Assembly (NCBI RefSeq): GCF_900169265.1
Contig: NZ_FXYX01000021.1
Location: 1 to 59,441 of the forward strand
Source of the DNA: Brevibacterium iodinum ATCC 49514
GTDB lineage: Bacteria; Actinomycetota; Actinomycetes; Actinomycetales; Brevibacteriaceae
Reading direction: 5' to 3'
DNA: 59,441 bases
Shown here piece after piece: positions 53,475-59,441 of this stretch. How positions within the stretch are numbered: position 1 is the first letter of the stretch; each line of letters starts with the position of its first letter. The notes below the pieces were generated by a model. It saw only the letters and a list, made by a program, of their open reading frames with translations, did no database searches and was not told the DNA's origin. A program made the translations under genes and the position numbers.

Positions 53475-54994
53475 TCACTTCACGCGGGAGAGTTCCACGG
53501 ATTCGTCGAACTCGATGTCAGAAGCCTCGTCGTGCTTGTAAGTGAATCGACTGACGACGATGGCGACGATGAGGTTGACGATGAAGCCGGGAATGATTTC
53601 GTAGATCGCATCCGTCATCGGGGTGCTCACCTGGCCCCAGACGAAGGCCACGACCGCGCCGGAGAGCAGACCGAACAGGGCGCCCCAGTTGCTCAGACGC
53701 TTCCAGAACAGAGTGAGCAGGACGATCGGCCCGAAGGAGGCGCCGAAACCTGCCCACGCGAAGGCGACGAGGTCGAGGATGCTGTTCGACGGTGAGATCG
53801 CCAGGACCACTGCGATGACGGCGACGACGAGTACGCCGAGGCGGCCGAGCAGCACGTAGGTCTTGTCCTGCAGCGTCCGCGTGGATCCGGTGCGCAGGGC
53901 CACGATCTTGAACAGATCTTCGATGAGCGCTGACGACGTGACGACGAGCTGCGAGGAGATCGTCGACATGATCGCCGCGAGCACCGCTGCCAAGACGAGG
54001 CCGGCGATGAACGGGTGGAAGAGGATCTGCGCGAGGTCGAGGAAGACGGTCTCGGCGTCGGCGGGTTCCATATCCGCGTGCTGAGAGAAGTAGGAGATGC
54101 CGACGATGGCGGTGGCGACGGCGCCGAGCGCCGAGATCGCCATCCAGCCGACGCCGATGCGGCGGGCGACGGTGGCATCCGCGGGGGTGCGCAGGGCCAT
54201 GAAGCGCACGATGATGTGCGGCTGGCCGAAGAGCCCAGGCCCCACGCCAGGGCGGATACGATGGACGCGATCGTCGCGAAGGTCCAGAAGTCGTCTGAGC
54301 CGAAGAGGCTGAGCAGACCGGGATCGATTTCGGAGACGTTGCTGATCACCGTCGTCGGCCCGCCGGCGTTGATGACGGCGACGATCGGCACGGCAATCAG
54401 GGCAGCGAACATCAGCAGGCCCTGGGCGACATCCGTGAGTGTCGCGCCGAGGAATCCGCCGAAGAGGGTGTAGATCATCGTGATCGCGGCGACGAGCAGC
54501 ATTCCGCCGAGGTAGTTGAGTCCGAAGCTCGACTCGAAGAACTTGCCGGCCGCCACCATGCCCGAGGAGACGTAGAAGGTGAAGAAGACCAGAATGATGA
54601 TGCCGCAGACGATGCGCAGCAGTCGTGTCCGATCCTTCAGCCGCTGTTCGAAGAAGCTGGGAATCGTGATCGAGTCGCCGGCCTTCTCCGTGAACGCACG
54701 CAGTCGAGGCGCGACGATCTTCCAGTTGACCCAGGCGCCGATGGTCAGGCCGATGGCGATCCAGGCTTCGATGAGACCGGAGACGTAGATGGCGCCGGGC
54801 AGACCCATGAGCAGCCACCCCGACATATCCGAGGCACCGGCGCTCAGAGCGGCAACGCTGGGGCGCAGTCCACGTCCCGCGAGCATATAGTCGTCGAGAC
54901 TGTTCTTCGTCTTGCGATAGGCGAACCAGCCGATGGCCAGCATGCCGATGAAGTAGAGGACGATCGCGATCGTGCGGAAAGTGGTTTCCGACAT
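53475..54994 (-). pseudogene. putP: Sodium/proline symporter PutP with an apparent one-base frameshift
   Basis: The intact product would have about 505 residues and 12-13 membrane segments of the sodium:solute symporter family, importing proline with sodium. The first frame from ATG 54994 runs through LAGRGLRPSVAALSAGASDMSGWLLMGLPGAIY and ends sensibly at SALAWGLG. The rest continues in another frame as LFGQPHIIVRFMALRTP, then to SVELSRVK and TGA 53477-53475. One missing base near 54231-54236 (minus-strand GGGCTCTTC where GGGCCTCTTC is expected) explains it. It may be a real lesion or a sequencing error. GAAGGAG precedes the start. Confidence 0.8.
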
Positions 54995-55114
54995 TTGAGC
55001 TCAGCTCCTTCGATAGGCCGAGCCGACCTTACAGCACAAGAGGTCGCAGGTGTGAATTCCCTGTGCGCCGCGCCTCCTGCGCGGATACGCCGGGAAGTAC
55101 CGCCGACGGCTGGT

Positions 55115-56269
55115 CTAGGCAGATGACACTCGGGGTGCTCGGGGGACCGGTGTCCTGGAGGCCCCCACCGAGAAAGCCGCGATCGGACGACTGCTGATGA
55201 AGGCCGCGAGCTCACTTCGCACGGTCGGGCTGTCCTTGAGTTCGGAATGGACGTCGACGCGCAGGCCGTGCCGGTCGAGCGTCAGCCAGATGCGCAGGAG
55301 GATCCGTCCGATCTCCACTTCGTCTGCGGTCGACAGCTCCGGTCGTTCGGGGACGGTCAGGATCAGATGGTGGGGATGTCGTCGTTCGCGACGTGTCGCC
55401 GCGGGTTTCGTCGCGGCAGTCAAGCGGAGGCGTGCTCGCAGTGAACGCGGAAACTCCGCGATCCGTGTCCCACGATCTGACTTCGCGAACGACCTCATTG
55501 CGGAGTCGGCCACTGCCGCTGGTGCGAGTCCGGCCGATGCCAGACCGGCGATCCAGGAATGCAGACAGGGGCGATCGAGGAATGCCGCGGCTCGAGCACT
55601 CGCGGCGGGGATGCGCAGACACGCAGCGGTGAGTCCATCCCGGTGGTAGCGCGGGTCGTCGGGATCGAAGCGCAGCCAGCTCAGTGTCTCGGCGAACACG
55701 GACCGGTCGCCGAAAGAATGCAGCGAGGCGCGACGCAGCCATCCGCGCCAGGCGCGGTCCGGGATCTCCACCAGGTCGACCGCTGGGCCGGCCATGGCAC
55801 TTCGGCAGGTTTCGGCCGCCTCCGCGAAACGGGTTTCTGCCCGGTCCAAGGGCCCGCGGTCGACCTGACGGTGGTGGAGGTCGGCCACACCGAACCTGGG
55901 CCACGCAACGCCTTCCGACGGCATCGTGTCCGTGTCGGTTGGGTTCGCCGTGGATTCCGCGGTGGCGAGGCGCACCCGGATGTTGACGGTGGGGCCGCGC
56001 CCTCGAACGGTGACCGATTCGGTGCGCACCCCCGCCTCGGCGGCGGCGATCGCCAGCGACTCAACCCAGCAGCCCATGCTCAGGTGGAGATCCTCACTGC
56101 GCGGGTCCCCGTGCGGCAGTAGACGGGCAGGGTCCACGTCGACCCGCACCTCGGCGGCCTCCGGTGCGCAGTCCGTGATTTCGGGCACCCACGGTTGAGT
56201 GTTGTGGGCGGATGGGGCGGAAGCGGCGACAGTGAAGAGAGATTCGACGAGGGCGGTGGTCAGTGTCAA
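55115..56269 (-). CDS. Nitroreductase-like oxidoreductase, Acg-type
   Basis: The predicted 384-residue protein has the Acg-family N-terminal motif ASAPSAHNTQPW (about residues 14-25). The C-terminal half is related to the FMN-binding nitroreductase fold and ends FSVGASRTPVPRAPR. Acg proteins have a lid that may block or replace normal flavin chemistry, so enzymatic activity is uncertain. The TTG start at 56269 is favoured since GAGGAG lies about 7 bases upstream and it overlaps the preceding stop (TTGA). It is the fourth gene of a tightly overlapped operon. Confidence 0.72.
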   Translation of the reverse strand: MTLTTALVESLFTVAASAPSAHNTQPWVPEITDCAPEAAEVRVDVDPARLLPHGDPRSEDLHLSMGCWVESLAIAAAEAGVRTESVTVRGRGPTVNIRVRLATAESTANPTDTDTMPSEGVAWPRFGVADLHHRQVDRGPLDRAETRFAEAAETCRSAMAGPAVDLVEIPDRAWRGWLRRASLHSFGDRSVFAETLSWLRFDPDDPRYHRDGLTAACLRIPAASARAAAFLDRPCLHSWIAGLASAGLAPAAVADSAMRSFAKSDRGTRIAEFPRSLRARLRLTAATKPAATRRERRHPHHLILTVPERPELSTADEVEIGRILLRIWLTLDRHGLRVDVHSELKDSPTVRSELAAFISSRPIAAFSVGASRTPVPRAPRVSSA

Positions 56270-57432
56270 GGGCGCTCCTCGGGCGGGGATGAGAGCAGAG
56301 TTCGGTCGACGAACACGAGCCGGTGCAGCTGCCTGCCGCCGGAGCGGGCGAAGACCGCCGCCGAGGCGGGATTGTCCTCGGCGATGAACGTGACCCGCAG
56401 TCGTCGATATCCCTTGGCGACCAGTGCGGAGTTGAGTTCGCGGATCGCGAGGCTGAGCAGGCCCGAACTCTGATGGCAGGGGTCGGTGCCCTGGATGATG
56501 AGCACCGCGTCCTTGATCGTCTGCCGGTGCCGGAGCAGGTCGAGGACGGTTCGCACACCCAGGCGGCCGCCGTGGCGGCGCAGGATCGGCACCGGGTCGG
56601 GGATGACGAGAGCGAAGCAGCGAGGCGGGGCGTCGGTGGGATCGTTCGCCCCGGTGATATCGACGATGAGATCCGGATCCATCAGGGCGGGCAGGCCCTG
56701 CATCTGTGAGCGCAGCTGCTCGGAGGCGATGTCTGTGTAATAGGGCAGAGCGGAGAACGCCGCATTGAGAGTCGGCAGCAGCCGGTCGGCGAAACCGCGC
56801 AGACCCAGACGAGAGACACGGCGGCGGCGCAGCCCGAGGCGATGCCATTCGGCAGGGGCGACAGCGGTTGCTCTGGCCGCAGGAATGGATCCGACGGGCA
56901 CTTCCCACGTATGTGCGGGCCCCCAGGAATCGAACCCGGCCGCGGCAAACGTTGACCAGTAGAAATCGGGATTCCATACCGTGTCGAAGAAGCCGGGATG
57001 GTCGACACCGTCGGTGAGCAGTCCGCCTGTGACGTTTGGCAGGGGAGAGACCGGGCCGAAGATCCGTGATGCTCCCACCTGTCCGGCTCGCTCGAGCAGA
57101 AACGCAATCACTGCGCCCAGCGCCTCCTCGTCGGCGGCTTCAACGGCTCCGAAGAACAGAGGCGGCACGGAATCGTCGGCGGAGCCCAGCTCGGCCGCCA
57201 AGGCGGCCGACCGGTGGCACATGACTCGGGCCACCGCCTTCCCCGGCTCGATGTCGATGAGCCACAGCTCGACTGGTTCGTCGAACCACCCTCGCCCTGC
57301 GAACCAGTCGCGGATATCGGCGGCGAAGAGAGGCACATAATGGTCCTGCTCACTCCGCGTCCGCGCCAGTCGTGGGGCCAAGTCGATGAACTCGGCGAGA
57401 TCGGCCCGGGAGGTCACCCGTCGCGGTCTCAT
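56266..57432 (-). CDS. GNAT-like acyltransferase of unknown substrate
   Basis: The 388-residue protein starts at ATG 57432, overlapping the preceding stop (ATGA). Its N-terminal part (FGPVSPLPNVTGGLL and a WNPDFYWSTFAAAGFDSWGPAHTW segment) and C-terminal GNAT-like half (LAIRELNSALVAKGYRRLRVTFIAEDNPASAAVFARSGGRQLHRLVFVDRTL) resemble two-domain GNAT proteins found beside AMP-ligases. Length and the second half support acyl transfer, but the substrate cannot be inferred. It is coupled on both sides. Confidence 0.6.
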   Translation of the reverse strand: MRPRRVTSRADLAEFIDLAPRLARTRSEQDHYVPLFAADIRDWFAGRGWFDEPVELWLIDIEPGKAVARVMCHRSAALAAELGSADDSVPPLFFGAVEAADEEALGAVIAFLLERAGQVGASRIFGPVSPLPNVTGGLLTDGVDHPGFFDTVWNPDFYWSTFAAAGFDSWGPAHTWEVPVGSIPAARATAVAPAEWHRLGLRRRRVSRLGLRGFADRLLPTLNAAFSALPYYTDIASEQLRSQMQGLPALMDPDLIVDITGANDPTDAPPRCFALVIPDPVPILRRHGGRLGVRTVLDLLRHRQTIKDAVLIIQGTDPCHQSSGLLSLAIRELNSALVAKGYRRLRVTFIAEDNPASAAVFARSGGRQLHRLVFVDRTLLSSPPEERP

Positions 57433-57851
57433 TCGGTGCTGAGTTTCGTGAATTCGTCGATCATGCCCAGGTGGCCGTCCTCGGCTGGGAACTCGCCGTT
57501 GGTGTATCCCCACTCGTCAGCGGTGAGGATTCGGATGAAGCCGCCTCGGGCGGGGGAGTCCTTGCCGCTGCCGACCAGCCACTTCATGATCTCCCGATGT
57601 TCGGGGGTGCGAGCATAGGCCAGAAGGTCGTCATGGGTGGCGAACGCGACCATCAGCCCGATCCTGTCGGGGAACTCGTAATAGCTGCGGTGCCACAGAT
57701 ATCCGGCCGAGGCTTTCAGCCCCTTGGCCACCCGCGGCCACCTGCGCAGCTGGCCCACCATCGCCAGCGGATTGCGGTAGCGGTTCGCGCCGAGGAAAAA
57801 CACCTCGGCGCGGGCCTGCGGGGGAGCCTGGGAGAAATCATTCGATCGCAT
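57429..57851 (-). CDS. Small protein, possibly a dimeric alpha-beta barrel (monooxygenase-like)
   Basis: The 140-residue protein starts at ATG 57851, overlapping the ligase frame by 14 bases. The sequence VFFLGANRYRNPLAMVGQLRRWPRVAKGLKASAGYLWHRSYYEFPDRIGLMVAFATHDDLLAYARTPEHREIMKWL has the strand-helix pattern and late W/H/E residues of dimeric alpha-beta barrel proteins. No specific family was recognised with confidence. Its position between a ligase and an acyltransferase suggests a modifying or carrier role in the same pathway. Confidence 0.5.
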   Translation of the reverse strand: MRSNDFSQAPPQARAEVFFLGANRYRNPLAMVGQLRRWPRVAKGLKASAGYLWHRSYYEFPDRIGLMVAFATHDDLLAYARTPEHREIMKWLVGSGKDSPARGGFIRILTADEWGYTNGEFPAEDGHLGMIDEFTKLSTE

Positions 57852-59199
57852 CGTCGCCCTCCTGTGTTCTCTGCACGTAGACGTTCTTGATCTTCGTGTT
57901 CGCCGCTTCGAACGGACCGGTGGCATGATCGTGGATCTCGACGTGGATCTCCGCGGTGGTCGGATCCTCCTCCAAGCTCTGCGCGAAGTCCCTCGACACC
58001 GACGCCAGGTGGTCGAGCACGCCGGCCTGGATCGTCTCTGCCAGATCCTGCCGCTCCTCAGGGTCCAGGGACGGGGCCTCTTCCCGCAGCTGGATGTGCA
58101 GAGCCGGGCGCTGCTCATGACCGGCGATCTCACGCAGCTCGATGCGGAAGGACTCGATGAGGTGGGCCCGGGGATTGTCGCGGTAGAGCCCGTTCTCGAT
58201 ATCGAGGGGATAGATGTTGGCTCCCATATACGAGATCGTCGAATCCGCGCGCCCGAACAGCAGCACGAACGGCAGCTTCATCCCATTGCCGGCGAACGCC
58301 GCCGAACATGCTCGCGCCAGTTCCGGATGGCGCCGGGTGAGTTCGACCATGGTCGGGAAATCGATGAGCGTGGCCTCGTCGCCGATGTTGTAGCGCAGCC
58401 GCGGACTCATCACCGCTGCCGAGTTGATCGTGGCGACCAGCTCCCCGTCGTCGGTGGTTTCCAAATAGGTCTCCAAGGGGTTGTACTGGAAGACCATCGG
58501 CACCCGTGACTCGTCGGGGCCGAGCGCATCGGCGCGGAAGTCGAGATCATGAGCCAGCGCCCGACGGATGACGACCGAGAGATCGGACTCGCCTGCCATC
58601 CCGATCGTCAGGTCGCTGGCGCCGTACCCGGAGTACACCCGGTCGAAGCGCCCCTCGAGGTAGTCGCGCAGACCTTCCGTCATCGCCTCTCCGCCGACGA
58701 ACCCGTTGAGCCGGAAGTCGGCCCATCTCTCGGGTTCGGAGTCCATCCGGTCGACGAGATGTTTGAGGAATGGGGGATAGGCGCTGATGAGGTAGGTGTG
58801 GTTCGGTCCGAAGTGCTGCATCGTGTCGAGGATCTTCTCGAGATCCGGGCCGGTGTTCTTCACCATCGCCACCTTGGCCATGGCCAGTCCCGTATTCGTC
58901 CCCGTCGCCCAGGCCCCCATCGAAAAGGCGTTGATGCAGAACAGGTCTTTGTGGTCGAAGAGCATCGTGACGTAGCCGGCGACGTTCTTATGGACCGTGT
59001 CGAGCTCCTTCTTCGACCGCATCCAGTTGAATGGGGTGCCCGAGGAACCCGAGGACTCATCGACGACGGTGCCGATGCGGTCGATCCTCCCGTCCCAGCA
59101 GCGATGCTCTTCGCTGTAGCGGCGAACGAACTCGTCCTTCGACGTCGGTGTGTAGGCCTCGAGGTCCCACCACCGGAATTCGAATCCGGAACGCGCCAG
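57838..59199 (-). pseudogene. AMP-forming acyl/aryl-CoA ligase-like gene, 5' end removed by IS110
   Basis: The frame is open from the IS boundary at 59199 (ILARSGFEFRWWDLEAYTPTS) to TGA 57840-57838, about 453 codons. DESSGSSGTPFNW is the phosphate-binding loop of AMP-forming ligases and YSGYGASDLT is the adenine/acyl loop. Overall it looks like the PaaK/CapK branch that activates aromatic or fatty acids. No suitable start lies between the IS and the first methionine at 59022, which falls within the conserved region. The N-terminus has therefore probably been lost, making this a truncated gene that may still be transcribed from the IS. Confidence 0.7.
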
Positions 59200-59441
59200 G
59201 ATCCTTCTATGTCTGTCAAGCGGCTTGGCCGATCGGTTTCGTGGCCTCGAGAATCCGATACACAGAACGAGCGACGTGACGCTTCATACACCGGATCGTT
59301 TCCTTCTTCGTCTTCCCCTCACCAAGCCGTTTCGCCATATATTCCTGGGACCGCTGATGGTGAGATAGCCGCGTGATAGCCACCATGTACAACGCAGAAT
59401 TCAACCTACGATCACCACTGCGATTCAGCCTGAACCTGACC
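59200..59441 (-). mobile_element. IS110-family insertion sequence, 3' (right) end
   Basis: The element extends beyond the right edge. Only 16 bases follow the transposase stop before host coding sequence. Positions 59200-59221 (reverse complement) are identical to 99-120, the end of the element at the left edge. It is inserted into the 5' part of the ligase gene. A long 5' non-coding region that could encode a bridge RNA would lie outside the window. Confidence 0.75.
59216..59441 (-). CDS. IS110-family transposase, C-terminal part (partial)
   Basis: The fragment, 74 residues plus the stop at 59218-59216, reads RFRLNRSGDRRLNSALYMVAITRLSHHQRSQEYMAKRLGEGKTKKETIRCMKRHVARSVYRIL. This is a clear match to the C-terminal transposase domain of IS110/IS116/IS902-type DEDD recombinases. 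Typical relatives have a L-N-R-x-G-D-R-x-L-N-x-A-L core, which is visible here. The catalytic DEDD residues and the start lie outside the window. Confidence 0.85.
   Translation of the reverse strand, partial: VRFRLNRSGDRRLNSALYMVAITRLSHHQRSQEYMAKRLGEGKTKKETIRCMKRHVARSVYRILEATKPIGQAA

Noticed and set aside
56270..56977. Upstream extension of the nitroreductase-like frame to 620 codons
   Set aside because: The extension overlaps the GNAT-like gene and is low-complexity; TTG 56269 has a good ribosome site and stop-start overlap.

Overview
The window is high-GC DNA with densely packed genes, many GTG and TTG starts and ATGA/GTGA stop-start overlaps. It carries the RNA polymerase, str, S10, spc and alpha ribosomal clusters in an actinobacterial arrangement. 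The protein sequences and the missing rpsN (S14) and rpsD (S4) genes suggest a Micrococcales member, most likely Brevibacterium; this is an inference, since no 16S gene or database search was available.

Layout. 1-120: 3' tail of an IS110-family insertion sequence that ends inside a REP-like palindrome. 121-4445: a GAF-type regulator, an ExaC-like aldehyde dehydrogenase and an AdhP-like zinc alcohol dehydrogenase, punctuated by three copies of that palindrome. 4471-5765: L10 leader with an attenuator-like hairpin, then rplJ-rplL. 5916-9174: three tandem paralogous membrane proteins, two of them broken by stop codons or frameshifts. 9239-11167: a metallo-beta-lactamase-fold protein and a two-domain GNAT acetyltransferase. 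11427-18847: rpoB-rpoC. 19018-27385: pfkA with a DUF1707 gene (minus strand), then a plus-strand envelope-type module (GT2-GtrA glycosyltransferase, GT39-like glycosyltransferase, response regulator, histidine kinase, glycine-rich membrane protein). 27484-30288: furA-katG. 30845-35204: rpsL-rpsG-fusA-tuf. 35715-41033: S10 operon (rpsJ to rpsQ). 41178-45205: spc operon (rplN to rplO, without rpsN). 45553-48303: secY-adk-map. 48335-49480: a MalY/PatB-type lyase on the minus strand. 49847-53004: infA-rpmJ-rpsM-rpsK-rpoA-rplQ (without rpsD). 53475-54994: putP with an apparent one-base frameshift. 55115-59199: a tightly overlapping minus-strand operon (AMP-forming ligase, small barrel-like protein, GNAT-like protein, nitroreductase-like protein) whose first gene is cut by a second IS110-family element. 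59200-59441: 3' end of that element.

The core is the translation and transcription machinery; much of the rest is accessory. The most notable accessory signal is at the two edges. Two IS110-family elements, only about one-third identical over the transposase C-terminus, end in the same 22 bp. One sits in a REP-like palindrome, which resembles the reported preference of E. coli IS621, the bridge-RNA-guided IS110 element. Their 5' portions, where an IS110-group bridge RNA would be encoded, lie outside the window. Other points for follow-up are the parallel premature stops in the tandem paralog locus and the unfamiliar four-gene operon disrupted by the second element.
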